DNA from: Anaerolineales bacterium
GTDB lineage: Bacteria; Chloroflexota; Anaerolineae; Anaerolineales; Villigracilaceae
Reading direction: 5' to 3'
Length of the DNA stretch: 64,000 bases
NCBI GenBank assembly: GCA_030834895.1
Contig: JAUQXA010000046.1
Coordinates: 46,153-110,152, forward strand
In this document: piece after piece, positions 24,232 to 33,374 of the stretch
How positions within the stretch are numbered: the first letter of the stretch is position 1
Layout of the letters: each line of letters begins with the position of its first letter
Program-made: the position numbers and the translations under genes
Notes under the pieces: generated by a model
The model's input: only the letters and a program-made list of their open reading frames with translations
Databases searched by the model: none
Told to the model about the DNA's origin: nothing

Positions 24232-26841
24232 TTAGACCACCCTTACCGAACTCCCTCGCTCAGTCTTCTCGACCTCGATGCGGTTTGGGAAGGCGTCCTT
24301 GAGTTCGTCGAGGTGGGTGATGATGAGTATCTTCGCAAAGTCGTGTTTGACCGTGTTGATGGCTTCGATCAACCGCTGGCGACCTTGCGTGTCCTGCGAG
24401 CCGAAGCCTTCGTCGATGACCAGGGTTTGTAATCTCGCGCCCTTGCGCTGTGACAGGATTTCGGAGAGCGCAAGGCGGATGGCAAAGTTGACGCGGAAGG
24501 CTTCGCCGCCCGAATACATTTCGTAGTTTCGCAAGCCCGCCGAATCGCTGATCTGAATGTCTAGCGTTTCCTTGAGGTCTTCGCGCTTCTTATCCTTGTA
24601 CTCGGCTTGCGTCACGAAACGGATGGACATATGACCATCGCTCAAGCGGTCGAGCAGGTCATTGGCTTTTTGCTCGATTTGCGGTAATGCCTGTTCGATG
24701 AGTAGGGCGGGGACGCCATCCTTGCCGAAGGCGCGTTCCAAAGTTTTGTGGCGCACGATCCGCTGGTTGAGTTCTTCGCGCTGTCCTTCGTAATCGGTCT
24801 TGCGCGAACGCAATGTGGCAAGCACTTCCACTTTTTGACGCGCCGCCCCGACCTGGTCACGGGCTTGGTTTTCATCTTCAAGCAGGGCGCGCCATTTGTT
24901 TTCGGCTTCGAGGATGTTCGGAGCCTGCGCCTCGGATTCTGCCAATGTTTGGGAAGCGACTCGACAAGCCTGATCGCTCTCCCTGACCTCTTCCTCCTTT
25001 TGAGCTTTTTCTTCTCCCAGGCTTTTTATCTCACCTGCAAGGTGGTCGCTGATTTCTTTGGCAGATTTCAAGCTGTTGAACTCTTCCTCTACTCTGCGAC
25101 CATTTGACTCTGCCAATCGCGCCGCTTCATGCGCCGACGGGTCGTAGCCGAGTTTGGCAAGCTCCTTGTCGAGTTTTGTCAACTGCTTGCGGGCGTCCGC
25201 CGCGAAGGATGCCTTTTCCAGAATCTTTGTCACCTCAGCCAGACGATTCTTGCCTGTCTTCTCCCATTCCTTTTCAGCGGACTGGAGACTCTCGATCCGC
25301 TCAGTCAACTGCGAAACGGCATTTGAATGTACGAGGAGTTCCTTCTCAACATTTGCCAACTCTGCGACTCGTAACTCGTAACTCGCAACTCGTTTTCCCA
25401 CCTCTTCCAGTTCTTTCTTATTGGCGCGGAACTGGTCGCCTTTGTCCTTACCCTGCTTGTTCAAATCCTTCAGCGTGGATTTGCGATGCGCCTCGCTCAG
25501 TTCCTGTCCGCAGAGGGGGCAGGTCGCTCCTTCGGTTTGTTCGAGCGAATCAATGCGCTTCTTGATCTCGTCCATCTCTTTGCGAAGCGATTCGTTCTCA
25601 ACCTTCAACGCCGCGTTTTTTTCACGTGCTTCATTCCGCTGGCTTTCCAACTCACTGCGTTCCTTGACCTTTTCCTCCGCCTCTTTGAGCAATGCTTGCG
25701 CCGCAGCAACTTGCTCTTCCAAATTACCAATCACCAATCTCTGCTCACTGATCACTGACCACTGATTACTCAGCGCCTCAAACTCCTGCTCCAACTTTGC
25801 CTTCTCCACTTCGATTTCACGAAGCAGCGGCTGACGGAGCTCGTTCTGCTCGCGGAACTTCTGCGCCATCCCCTCGAAGGCTTCCAACTCCTTGCGTGAC
25901 TTTTGCCACGCCTTGTAATTTGTCTCGATTTCATCGGCGCGATGAATCAAGTCGGCGTAATTGGCGTGCTCGCTTTCTTTTTCGGCAAGGCGAGGCTCGA
26001 TGTTCGCTAACGATGTCCGCGCCCGTTCCAGCGCGGCCGACAGAGTCTCCGCCATTTTGCGCTGTTCCTGAATCAACGCCGCGTTCTTGCGGATATTTTC
26101 CAGCGCGGATTCGTGCGCTGCCCGCGCGGACGATAATTGCTTAAGCGTGTTTTCCAATTCCGCCAGCCGTGACTTGCGGACTTCCTCCTCTGCCAGCTCG
26201 GAATCAATCTCCGCCACGCGCCCGTCAATTTCCTGTACATCGCTTTCGATTTGCTTGCGCCGCTCGGCAGTGCGCTCCTTGTAGGTATCCCAAATCTCCA
26301 AGCCAAGAATCGAACCCAACACCGCCTTGCGCTCGCTGGATTTCCGTTGCGTGAACTCATCCGCCTTGCCCTGCAAAAAGAACGAGGCATTGATGAAAGT
26401 GTCGTAGTCCATCCGCAGGGTTTGCTCGATTCGCGCCTGCGTATCGCGGGTCGTCTTCTCCGTCAGCGGCTTCCAATTTTGGACAGTAGACGATGAATCG
26501 TTGACCGTGCCGTCTGCTGTCCACGGTCCTCCGTCCAAAATTTGAAACTCCAGCGTCGTACTCTTCGCTCGCGGCAGAGTCCGCTGTACGCGGAAGGTGT
26601 TCCCCTCGTAAGCAAAGGTCAGGACGATTTCTGCCGCTTTCACATCCTGATTGAGATTGATCACATCCGTGCTTTTGCCGCGCGCCTCGCCAAACAGCAC
26701 CCAAGTCATCGCATCCAGCAGGGACGATTTACCCGCGCCGTTCTGTCCAGAAATACAGGCGAGGTCAAAGGAATTGAAGTCCAGTTCAACGGGGTCGCGG
26801 TAGGAAAGGAAGCCTGAAATGCGTAGGTGAAGGGGAATCAT
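24232..26841 (-). CDS. sbcC: SbcC/Rad50-type exonuclease ATPase subunit
   Basis: This SMC-like ATPase partners with the SbcD nuclease to process DNA ends and hairpins. The 869-residue protein has Walker A GQNGAGKSS (about residues 32-40), long coiled coils on both sides of a zinc hook CPLC (around residue 440), the signature region YSGGEAFRVNFAIRLALSEI and Walker B LVIDEGFGSQD. No sbcD gene lies next to it, which is unusual. Two blocks of the coiled coil, QWSVISEQRLVIGNLEE and RVASYELRVAELA, are encoded by 7-bp-period tandem repeats of the kind found between genes. Confidence 0.93.
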   Translation of the reverse strand: MIPLHLRISGFLSYRDPVELDFNSFDLACISGQNGAGKSSLLDAMTWVLFGEARGKSTDVINLNQDVKAAEIVLTFAYEGNTFRVQRTLPRAKSTTLEFQILDGGPWTADGTVNDSSSTVQNWKPLTEKTTRDTQARIEQTLRMDYDTFINASFFLQGKADEFTQRKSSERKAVLGSILGLEIWDTYKERTAERRKQIESDVQEIDGRVAEIDSELAEEEVRKSRLAELENTLKQLSSARAAHESALENIRKNAALIQEQRKMAETLSAALERARTSLANIEPRLAEKESEHANYADLIHRADEIETNYKAWQKSRKELEAFEGMAQKFREQNELRQPLLREIEVEKAKLEQEFEALSNQWSVISEQRLVIGNLEEQVAAAQALLKEAEEKVKERSELESQRNEAREKNAALKVENESLRKEMDEIKKRIDSLEQTEGATCPLCGQELSEAHRKSTLKDLNKQGKDKGDQFRANKKELEEVGKRVASYELRVAELANVEKELLVHSNAVSQLTERIESLQSAEKEWEKTGKNRLAEVTKILEKASFAADARKQLTKLDKELAKLGYDPSAHEAARLAESNGRRVEEEFNSLKSAKEISDHLAGEIKSLGEEKAQKEEEVRESDQACRVASQTLAESEAQAPNILEAENKWRALLEDENQARDQVGAARQKVEVLATLRSRKTDYEGQREELNQRIVRHKTLERAFGKDGVPALLIEQALPQIEQKANDLLDRLSDGHMSIRFVTQAEYKDKKREDLKETLDIQISDSAGLRNYEMYSGGEAFRVNFAIRLALSEILSQRKGARLQTLVIDEGFGSQDTQGRQRLIEAINTVKHDFAKILIITHLDELKDAFPNRIEVEKTERGSSVRVV
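25365..25392. repeat. Heptameric tandem repeat (TAACTCG unit) inside sbcC
   Basis: Four units, CGACTCG, TAACTCG, TAACTCG and CAACTCG, are read on the minus strand as RVASYELRVA in the SbcC coiled coil. The same unit occurs between genes at 47681-47712. Confidence 0.75.
25723..25771. repeat. Heptameric tandem repeat, seven units, inside sbcC
   Basis: ATTACCA, ATCACCA, ATCTCTG, CTCACTG, ATCACTG, ACCACTG, ATTACTC follow one another with a strict 7-bp period (49 bp). The minus strand encodes QWSVISEQRLVIGN, not a typical coiled-coil sequence. Confidence 0.75.
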
Positions 26842-26874
26842 AGCGAAACGTATCCTGCGGATGTATATATCCTG

Positions 26875-26908
26875 AGACCTGACAGGTTTCCAAAAACCTG
26901 TCAGGTCT
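26875..26908. repeat. Perfect 15-bp hairpin AGACCTGACAGGTTT
   Basis: AGACCTGACAGGTTT and AAACCTGTCAGGTCT flank a 4-base loop between the divergent sbcC and TP-rich genes. A related shorter copy lies at 31943-31976. Since it lies between divergent starts, a plain terminator role is unlikely. Confidence 0.7.
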
Positions 26909-26929
26909 GAGACTGGGTTCTAATTAATC

Positions 26930-27454
26930 ATGGATTATAATCCACCCAATATGTTTGAATCAGAGCTGCCCCGCACCCGTCTCCGCATGACCCTCCTTGC
27001 AATCATCATTGCCACCATCCCCTGTTATTGCGTCGGCTTCATTGCCCTGTCGCTTAATCCCAACAGAAACGGGACCCCTACCCCAACCCCGATAATCACT
27101 CAAACAAGTACAACGCAATCGCCCACAGTTAGCACCACTCCATTGGTGGTAACGAATACCATCACCAATACCCCCACCCAAACTCAAACGTCAACATCGA
27201 CTCCAACTCCCACCATTACATTGACCCCCTTCCAACCAAGTACAAACACGCCGACATATACTCCCACCTCGACCATCACTCAAACCTTCACGCCCACCTT
27301 TACCTTTACACCTACATACACGTCTACGCCTACTGCGACACCTACGCCAACTTTCACAAGTACGTTCACTCCCACCATCACGCCAACACCCACGATCACG
27401 CCGACGCCGACCATCACCCCGTCCGCTTCGCCAACAGCCTTTGGCGGCGGATAA
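26930..27454 (+). CDS. Membrane-anchored Thr/Pro-rich stalk protein
   Basis: The 174-residue protein has a short cytoplasmic start, one membrane helix (LLAIIIATIPCYCVGFIALSL) and then about 120 residues of Thr/Pro/Ser low-complexity sequence (TPTPTITPTPT). Such tails are common as surface linkers in Chloroflexota. No folded domain follows, so its role is unclear; it may be a cell-wall-spanning or glycosylated stalk. The repeated ACNCCNAC codons make this stretch prone to slippage. A terminator follows. Confidence 0.7.
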   Translation: MDYNPPNMFESELPRTRLRMTLLAIIIATIPCYCVGFIALSLNPNRNGTPTPTPIITQTSTTQSPTVSTTPLVVTNTITNTPTQTQTSTSTPTPTITLTPFQPSTNTPTYTPTSTITQTFTPTFTFTPTYTSTPTATPTPTFTSTFTPTITPTPTITPTPTITPSASPTAFGGG

Positions 27455-27461
27455 ACTCACG

Positions 27462-27488
27462 GAGACTCCCGCAAACGGGGTCTCTTTT
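27462..27488 (+). terminator. Intrinsic terminator after the TP-rich gene
   Basis: GAGACTCC and GGGGTCTC pair (with one G-T) around a 7-base loop, followed by TTTTTTT. It lies directly before the ribosome-binding site of the first M42 gene, so it also limits read-through into the peptidase cluster. Confidence 0.8.
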
Positions 27489-27500
27489 TTTCAGGAAACC

Positions 27501-28571
27501 ATGAGTGATATTCTGCCTTTTTTGAAATCCATGATCTCTGTTGCGGGTCTTTCGGGATACGAGACTCCCGTTGCGGACTTGATCGAAAAACAGTGGACTC
27601 CGCTCGCGGATTCGGTCAGCCGCAGCAGGCTGGGCTCGATTCACGCGCTCAAAGCTGGCTACGGTTCTGACGGTTTATCCAAGCCTTCGGTTTTGATCTC
27701 CGCCCACATGGACGCCATCGGACTCATGGTCTCGCGCATCGCCGACGGCTTTCTGCACGTCACGAATATCGGCGGACTTGACCCGCGCGTTTTGCCTGGC
27801 GCTCTTGTCACTGTCCACGCATCCAAAACCGGCGAGGAACTCTACGGGGTCATCGTCATGCCGCCCGCGAATCTCCTGCCCGAAGGAAAAGGCTCTGGCG
27901 TGGTTGGCTTGTCCCACCTTCTGATTGACACCGGACTCACCTCAGCCGAAGTCGCAAAGCGCGTTCAGGTTGGAGATCGGGTCTCGTTTGCAACGGAACC
28001 TGTCGAAATGTCAGGCGGCTTGCTCAGCGGACATTCCCTCGACAACCGTTCCTCCGTCGCCGCGCTCACCATCTGTCTCGAAGAATTGAAAAATAAAAGC
28101 CATGCCTGGGATGTTTGGGCAGTGGCATCGATTCAGGAGGAGGTCACAGCCTTGGGAGCGATAACCTCCGCATTTCAATTGCGCCCCACGATTGCCATCG
28201 CCCTCGACACAACCTATGGCTCAGGTCCAGGCGCGAGCGGATACGAGACCTTCCCGCTCGGCAAAGGACTCACGCTGGGTATCGGTCCCAACAACCATCC
28301 CTTTTTATACAAGCGGATGAAGGAAGTCGCAGAGCGGGTTGAAATCCCCGTCAAAGACGAACCCATGCCCGAATATTCCCTTACCGACGCGGATTTCATG
28401 CAACTCACAGCGGAGGGTATCCCCACGCTGCTGGTCAGCATCCCGCTGCGCTACATGCACACGCCTGTCGAGATGATCGCGCTCAAAGACGTCCAGCGCG
28501 CGGGTCGCCTGCTCGCCGAATTCGCCGCCTCGCTCGAAGCGGATTTTATGAGCAAGATCACTTGGGATTAA
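27501..28571 (+). CDS. M42-family aminopeptidase, paralogue 1
   Basis: M42 peptidases are cobalt/zinc aminopeptidases that form dodecameric (TET) shells and trim peptides. From the ATG at 27501 (AGGAAACC before it) the product has 356 residues with metal ligands in ISAHMDAIG, HSLDNRSS, the catalytic Glu pair in SIQEEVTALG, LDTTYG and LRYMHTP. The residue after AHMD is Ala instead of the common Glu. This copy is more diverged than the next two. It begins a four-gene peptidase cluster with spacings of 2, 10 and 3 bp. Confidence 0.88.
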   Translation: MSDILPFLKSMISVAGLSGYETPVADLIEKQWTPLADSVSRSRLGSIHALKAGYGSDGLSKPSVLISAHMDAIGLMVSRIADGFLHVTNIGGLDPRVLPGALVTVHASKTGEELYGVIVMPPANLLPEGKGSGVVGLSHLLIDTGLTSAEVAKRVQVGDRVSFATEPVEMSGGLLSGHSLDNRSSVAALTICLEELKNKSHAWDVWAVASIQEEVTALGAITSAFQLRPTIAIALDTTYGSGPGASGYETFPLGKGLTLGIGPNNHPFLYKRMKEVAERVEIPVKDEPMPEYSLTDADFMQLTAEGIPTLLVSIPLRYMHTPVEMIALKDVQRAGRLLAEFAASLEADFMSKITWD

Positions 28572-28573
28572 AC

Positions 28574-29617
28574 ATGCTTTCAATCGGTCAACCGCAAATC
28601 AAATTGCTCGAAAAACTATGCAACGCCATGTCCGTCTCTGGGGACGAAGGTGAGGTGCGCCGCATTGTTCTGGAAGAGGTCAAGCCCCACGCCGACGAAG
28701 TCAAAGTGGATGCGCTTGGCAGTGTTCTGGTCAGGAAGAAAAGCACAGGTAAAAAGCCGTTGCGCGTTCTGCTCGACGCCCACATGGACGAAGTCGGCTT
28801 CATGATCGTACATGACGAGGGCGATGGCTTGTATCAATTCAAGGCGGTCGGCGGCATCGACGAGCGCCATCTGCCAGGAAAACAGGTCATTGTCGGCAAG
28901 AATCATGCCATTGGTGTAATCGGCGCGAAACCGATTCATCTCACCACCCCATCCGAATTGGAACATGCCCTCGATTTGGATTCCCTACGGATCGACCTCG
29001 GCGAAGGCAAGGCTAATGTCGGTGACCGCGCTACATTTGCCACCAAATTCAAGCGCGTGGGACCTTCGATCATGTCCAAAGCCATTGATGACCGCATCGG
29101 CATTGCAATCCTGATCGAACTCCTCAAACATACACCGAAGAACATCGAGTTGTGCCTGTCGTTTAGCGTGCAGGAGGAGATTGGCTTGCGCGGCGCGAAG
29201 GTCGCGGCGCATTACTTCGAGCCTGACCTTGCCATTGCAGTGGATTCGACTCCCGCGCGCGACCTGCCTCATTACGAGGGCGCGGAAAATTACACCTACA
29301 ACACGCGACTGGGATTTGGTCCCGCCATTTACATGGCGAACTCGTCCACGCTGGATAATCCGCGCCTGGTCCGCTTACTTGCTGAGACGGCGGAGAAGCA
29401 CAAAATCAAACACCAATTCCGTCAGCCAGGTGGCGGCGGGACAAATGCGGGGGCAATCCAGCAGGCTCGGACAGGCGTGCCCGTGGTTTCTGTCTCCGTG
29501 CCGCATCGCTACACCCATTCCCCCATTAGCATCGCGCGGGTGGAAGATTGGAAGAACACGCTGAATTTATTGCATGCGGCGCTGAAAGATATGACACGTA
29601 AATTGGTAGATAGGTAA
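28574..29617 (+). CDS. M42-family aminopeptidase, paralogue 2
   Basis: The 347-residue protein carries LDAHMDEVGFM, SKAIDDRIGIA, SVQEEIGLRGA, VDSTPA and HRYTHSP, the complete M42 metal and catalytic set. The ATG at 28574 is 2 bp after the preceding stop; a TTG at 28562 would be an alternative. The C-terminus (MTRKLVDR) is encoded by DNA resembling the short tandem repeats of this genome (GTAAATTGGTAGATAGGTAAACACGTA). With its neighbours it probably forms a peptide-degradation unit. Confidence 0.92.
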   Translation: MLSIGQPQIKLLEKLCNAMSVSGDEGEVRRIVLEEVKPHADEVKVDALGSVLVRKKSTGKKPLRVLLDAHMDEVGFMIVHDEGDGLYQFKAVGGIDERHLPGKQVIVGKNHAIGVIGAKPIHLTTPSELEHALDLDSLRIDLGEGKANVGDRATFATKFKRVGPSIMSKAIDDRIGIAILIELLKHTPKNIELCLSFSVQEEIGLRGAKVAAHYFEPDLAIAVDSTPARDLPHYEGAENYTYNTRLGFGPAIYMANSSTLDNPRLVRLLAETAEKHKIKHQFRQPGGGGTNAGAIQQARTGVPVVSVSVPHRYTHSPISIARVEDWKNTLNLLHAALKDMTRKLVDR

Positions 29618-29627
29618 ACACGTACAC

Positions 29628-30347
29628 ATGAACGGTCTCATTGCCTTACTCGGTTCTGGTGAATATCTCCCCGTGATGAATGAAGTGGATTCGTACCTGC
29701 TTGCCAACTGCGGGGCTAACAGTCGCAAGCCGCGTGTGGTCTGTCTGCCAACCGCCGCAGGACAGGAAGGACCAAAGAGCGTCGCCCGCTGGTCGAATAT
29801 GGGTGTGGAGCATTTCACGAAACTCGGCGCGGAAGTTCAGGCACTCCCCGTTATCAACAAGGAATCTGCGAATGACCCAAACCATGCGTCAGCGGTGGAA
29901 AATGCGGATGTTATCTATTTCTCTGGTGGTAATCCAAATTACTTATATCAAACCATGAAGGACAGCCTGGTCTGGGAAGCGGCACAAAAGGCTTGGGCGC
30001 GCGGCGCGGTGTACGCAGGTTGCTCGGCTGGGGCGATGATCCTCAGCAAGGAAATGCCCGATTTTCGGGCAGCGGGAATCCGCTCCACTGTTGCATTTGG
30101 CATCCTGCCGATTGCGTCCCTGCTGCCGCATTTCAATGCCATGCCTTTGTTCGGCAAACCATTGCTCGCCACGCTCCGCCGCCGACTTCGGGATGGCGAG
30201 ATCATGCTCGGCGTGGACGAAGACACCGCCATCGTCGGCAGGCGAAACGAAGAATGGACTGTGATGGGAAAGTCCAAGGCTCATGCGTTCACGAGAGACG
30301 ATAGTAAGACATACGTTGCAGGCGAGAAATTCTTTTTAGGAAAGTAA
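29628..30347 (+). CDS. Peptidase S51-like (dipeptidase E / cyanophycinase-related) protein
   Basis: The 239-residue protein has the class I glutamine-amidotransferase-like fold typical of S51 peptidases, with FSGGNPNYL and the nucleophile serine in GCSAGAM. The family includes dipeptidase E (Asp-Xaa dipeptides) and cyanophycinase; which specificity applies here is not clear. It sits between two M42 aminopeptidase genes, so a role in finishing peptide breakdown is reasonable. Confidence 0.85.
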   Translation: MNGLIALLGSGEYLPVMNEVDSYLLANCGANSRKPRVVCLPTAAGQEGPKSVARWSNMGVEHFTKLGAEVQALPVINKESANDPNHASAVENADVIYFSGGNPNYLYQTMKDSLVWEAAQKAWARGAVYAGCSAGAMILSKEMPDFRAAGIRSTVAFGILPIASLLPHFNAMPLFGKPLLATLRRRLRDGEIMLGVDEDTAIVGRRNEEWTVMGKSKAHAFTRDDSKTYVAGEKFFLGK

Positions 30348-30350
30348 TCG

Positions 30351-31349
30351 ATGAAACAACTACTCAAAATATTGACTGAAACCTTCGCACCGTCAGGGTA
30401 TGAAGATGCCGTGCGCGAGATCATCCTGAAGGAAGTCAAACCGCTCGCAGACGAAGTCCGCGTGGATGCGCTGGGCAATCTCATCGTCCGCAAGAAGCCG
30501 ACGAAGGCATCCAAAACGTCAAAGAGAATCATGCTCGCCGCGCACATGGACGAGATCGGGGTCATCGCCAGCCATGTGGACAAAAAAGGCTTCGTGCGTT
30601 TTACCAACGTCGGTACGACGCTTGGCAGATACCTGCCTGGGTCGAGGGTCCGCTTTTTGAACGGGACAATGGGCTTGATCGGCTATGACCGTTTGGAGTT
30701 GATCGACAATATTATTCCGCTCAACAAGATGTACATTGACGTGGGGGCGACCAGCAGGGGCAATTGCCCCATCAAGGTCGGTGACATTGCCGCCTTCGAA
30801 CGTTCTTTCATCGAAATGGGTGACCGCCTCGTCGCCAAGTCTCTTGACGACCGCGTGGGCGTAGTGGTGCTGATTGAAACCCTACGTGCGATTAAGTCCA
30901 CGTCGAACGATTTGTATTTTGTTTTTACGACTCAAGAGGAAGTTGGTTCACGCGGCGCAGGCTCTGCCACCTTCGGCATCGACCCTGAGATCGGAATCGC
31001 AGTAGACGTGACTCCCACAGGCGACACTCCCGCGTCGATCAAGATGGTGATGGAACTTAGCAAGGGACCTTGTGTCAAATTCCGCGACGTGGGCATGATC
31101 GCCGACCCGCGCGTGGCGGACTGGATGATTCAATCCGCGGAGAAGGCAAAAATTCCCTACCAGCGTGAAGTGCTGTTGATCGGTTCCACCGATGCGAGGG
31201 AAATTCAAATCTCCCGCGCAGGCGTGATGGCAGGCGCATTATCCATTCCAGTGCGCTACGTCCACTCCGCTTCGGAGATGGTGGACATCAACGACATGAA
31301 GAATTCGGTCAAGTTGCTGACGGCGATGTTGAAAAATCCCGCCCTTTAA
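30351..31349 (+). CDS. M42-family aminopeptidase, paralogue 3
   Basis: The 332-residue protein has LAAHMDEIGVI, AKSLDDRVGVV, TTQEEVGSRGA, VDVTPTGD and PVRYVHSASEM, so all M42 active-site residues are kept. It starts 3 bp after the S51 stop. Its N-terminus (LTETFAPSGYEDAVREIILKEV) is closest to that of paralogue 2. Three paralogues in one operon might assemble as mixed shells or cover different N-terminal residues. Confidence 0.92.
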   Translation: MKQLLKILTETFAPSGYEDAVREIILKEVKPLADEVRVDALGNLIVRKKPTKASKTSKRIMLAAHMDEIGVIASHVDKKGFVRFTNVGTTLGRYLPGSRVRFLNGTMGLIGYDRLELIDNIIPLNKMYIDVGATSRGNCPIKVGDIAAFERSFIEMGDRLVAKSLDDRVGVVVLIETLRAIKSTSNDLYFVFTTQEEVGSRGAGSATFGIDPEIGIAVDVTPTGDTPASIKMVMELSKGPCVKFRDVGMIADPRVADWMIQSAEKAKIPYQREVLLIGSTDAREIQISRAGVMAGALSIPVRYVHSASEMVDINDMKNSVKLLTAMLKNPAL

Positions 31350-31359
31350 GTTGTCTTTT

Positions 31360-31390
31360 GCTCTATCGGGGGCTAAGCCCCCGATAGAGC
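31360..31390. repeat. Hairpin GCTCTATCGGGGGCT aa GCCCCCGATAGAGC
   Basis: A 14-bp inverted repeat between convergent genes, of the same general form as 7034-7064 (GGGGGCTAAGCCCCC core). It may also act as a transcription end. Confidence 0.7.
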
Positions 31391-31397
31391 TTATAAA

Positions 31398-31922
31398 TCA
31401 TATCCACGCCCATAAACCCCACAAAACAATCATCACAACTCCAATCCCGAACCTTGCCAGAAACGACCAGCCCCAGCCCGTCATCCACGCCTGTGTGTTG
31501 GCGAGAGCGGATTGCCTGTCCTTGACCCGTCTCCACTCGGCGAGGAACAACCCGACAGGCGAGGCAATGATTCCCACCAGCGGGGTGAGGAACAGGCTGA
31601 CAATAATCCCCGCCGCAAACGAGAGCAGAATTGAACTCCAGGGGATGTCCTTGTCGCGCATGTGCTTGGCAATGATGATGTTGTCCACGATGTTGCCGCC
31701 GATCATCAGCAGGGTGATGAAGAAGAAAAGCAACCAAGTGACCCAGGTCATGTTCCCCACGATTAGTTGAATAATCCCGTAGACCAGCGTCGCAATCCAC
31801 ATCACGGTCAGACCTGGGAAGACGGGAATCAACAAGCCAAACAACCCCGTCAACAGGGCGAGGAAGGTCAGGACTTCCAGCAGGGTCTCGAAGTAAAGTT
31901 TCCAAAATTCAGGGTCCGTCAT
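31398..31922 (-). CDS. DUF456 family membrane protein
   Basis: The 174-residue protein has four or five hydrophobic helices with the typical DUF456 segments GLFGLLIPVFPGLTVMW, NIVDNIIIAKHM and SPVGLFLAEWRR. The function of the family is not known. It is on its own between the M42 cluster and serS. Confidence 0.85.
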   Translation of the reverse strand: MTDPEFWKLYFETLLEVLTFLALLTGLFGLLIPVFPGLTVMWIATLVYGIIQLIVGNMTWVTWLLFFFITLLMIGGNIVDNIIIAKHMRDKDIPWSSILLSFAAGIIVSLFLTPLVGIIASPVGLFLAEWRRVKDRQSALANTQAWMTGWGWSFLARFGIGVVMIVLWGLWAWI

Positions 31923-31942
31923 CGGTTCCTCGTTGAAAAAAT

Positions 31943-31976
31943 ACCTGACAGGGTTTGCGAAGTGAGCCTGTCAGGT
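31943..31976. repeat. Hairpin ACCTGACAGG / CCTGTCAGGT
   Basis: A 10-bp inverted repeat with a 14-base loop, related to the 26875-26908 hairpin. The adjoining 31977-32099 also contains AGTCCAAAGTC/GACTTTGG pairing but no gene. Confidence 0.6.
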
Positions 31977-32099
31977 TGAATAATCATCTCTATTTTACTT
32001 TACGAAGGAAACATCCCGAAAGTTGTGGACAGGGAGTCCAAAGTCTCCGACTTTGGCGCACGCTTCGCGTCTAGAGATTTTGCAGTCCGACCCGCAACA

Positions 32100-33374
32100 T
32101 TACTTGATCACATCGATCCCGCCCATCCACGGGCGCAGGACTTCGGGAACCATAATCGAGCCGTCGGCTTGCTGGTAATTTTCCATGATGGCGATCATCG
32201 TGCGCGGAAGTCCCAGTCCAGAACCGTTGAGCGTGTGGACGAACTTCGCCTTGCCGCCGTCCGTTGGACGATACTTGATGTTCGCGCGGCGTGCCTGGAA
32301 ATCGGTGACGTTCGAGACCGATGAAACCTCCAGCCACTCGTCACAGCCAGGAGCCCACAGTTCGAAGTCGTAGGTCATTGCCGAGCCGAAGCCAATGTCG
32401 CCTGTGCAGAGCCGCTTCACACGGTAGGGGACACCCAGCAGGGCGCAGGTCTCTTCGGCATCCTTCACCATTTTTTCGAACATCGCCTCGGAATCTTCCG
32501 GCTTGCAATAGATGTACATCTCCACTTTGTCGAACTGGTGTCCGCGCTTTATGCCGCGCACATCGCGTCCCGCGCTCATCTTTTCGCGGCGGAAGCAGGG
32601 CGTATAAGCGGTGTACAACCTCGGCAGTGATGCCTCATCGAGAATCTCGTCCATGTGCAGACCCGTCAACGGGACTTCGGCAGTCGGCACGAAGTAGTAA
32701 TCTTCTTCATGGTCTTTGTAGAGGTTATCGGCGAACTTCGGCAATTGTCCCGCGCCATACACCACCGCAGTCTTCACCATGAACGGCAGATATTTTTCCT
32801 CGTATCCCTGACCGCTCCGCGTATGCAGGTCGAGCATCCACGCGATGACGGCGCGCTGCAAGCGAGCGCCTGCGCCTTGCAGCACGTAGAAGCGCGAACC
32901 CGTCAGCTTGGTGCCACGCTCGAAGTCAAGGATGCCGAGAGCGGGTCCCAAATCCCAGTGAGGCTTGGGTGTGAAATCGAACTTGCGCGGTTCGCCCACT
33001 GTCTTGATGACCACGTTCTCACTGTCGTCCACGCCGTATGGGACTCGCGAATCAGGGATGTTGGGGATTGAAGAAGTGAGCGCGGTCAATTCCGCTTCGA
33101 CCTCTCCTACCTGCTTGTCGAACTCCGCAATCTTGTCACCGACCACGCGCATCGCCTCGATCTTTTCCTGACGAGACGCCGCGTCTTTCATTTTTCCAAT
33201 TTCCTTCGAAACGACATTGCGCTCCGCCTTGAGCGTCTCCACCTGAGAGAGCAGGCTGCGGCGCTTCTCGTCCAGTTGCAGGATGGCATCCACAGGAGAC
33301 GGGTCCATCTGGCGGTCCCGCAAAGACTTGCGGACAACGTCTGGTGTTTCGCGAATGATATTGATGTCCAACAT
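32100..33374 (-). CDS. serS: Seryl-tRNA synthetase
   Basis: The enzyme charges tRNA-Ser. The 424-residue protein has the N-terminal coiled-coil arm (about residues 25-110), class II motif 2 ([29 protein letters not shown]) region, and motif 3 ([19 protein letters not shown]). The start [18 protein letters not shown] is canonical and GGAGG lies 8 nt upstream, placed within a small hairpin. A T-box leader controls it. Confidence 0.97.
   Translation of the reverse strand: MLDINIIRETPDVVRKSLRDRQMDPSPVDAILQLDEKRRSLLSQVETLKAERNVVSKEIGKMKDAASRQEKIEAMRVVGDKIAEFDKQVGEVEAELTALTSSIPNIPDSRVPYGVDDSENVVIKTVGEPRKFDFTPKPHWDLGPALGILDFERGTKLTGSRFYVLQGAGARLQRAVIAWMLDLHTRSGQGYEEKYLPFMVKTAVVYGAGQLPKFADNLYKDHEEDYYFVPTAEVPLTGLHMDEILDEASLPRLYTAYTPCFRREKMSAGRDVRGIKRGHQFDKVEMYIYCKPEDSEAMFEKMVKDAEETCALLGVPYRVKRLCTGDIGFGSAMTYDFELWAPGCDEWLEVSSVSNVTDFQARRANIKYRPTDGGKAKFVHTLNGSGLGLPRTMIAIMENYQQADGSIMVPEVLRPWMGGIDVIK

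Noticed and set aside
26930..27454. TP-rich reading frame as a mere low-complexity artefact
   Set aside because: Rejected as an artefact because it has a proper membrane helix, a sensible start and a terminator directly after the stop, as in other Thr/Pro-rich surface proteins.
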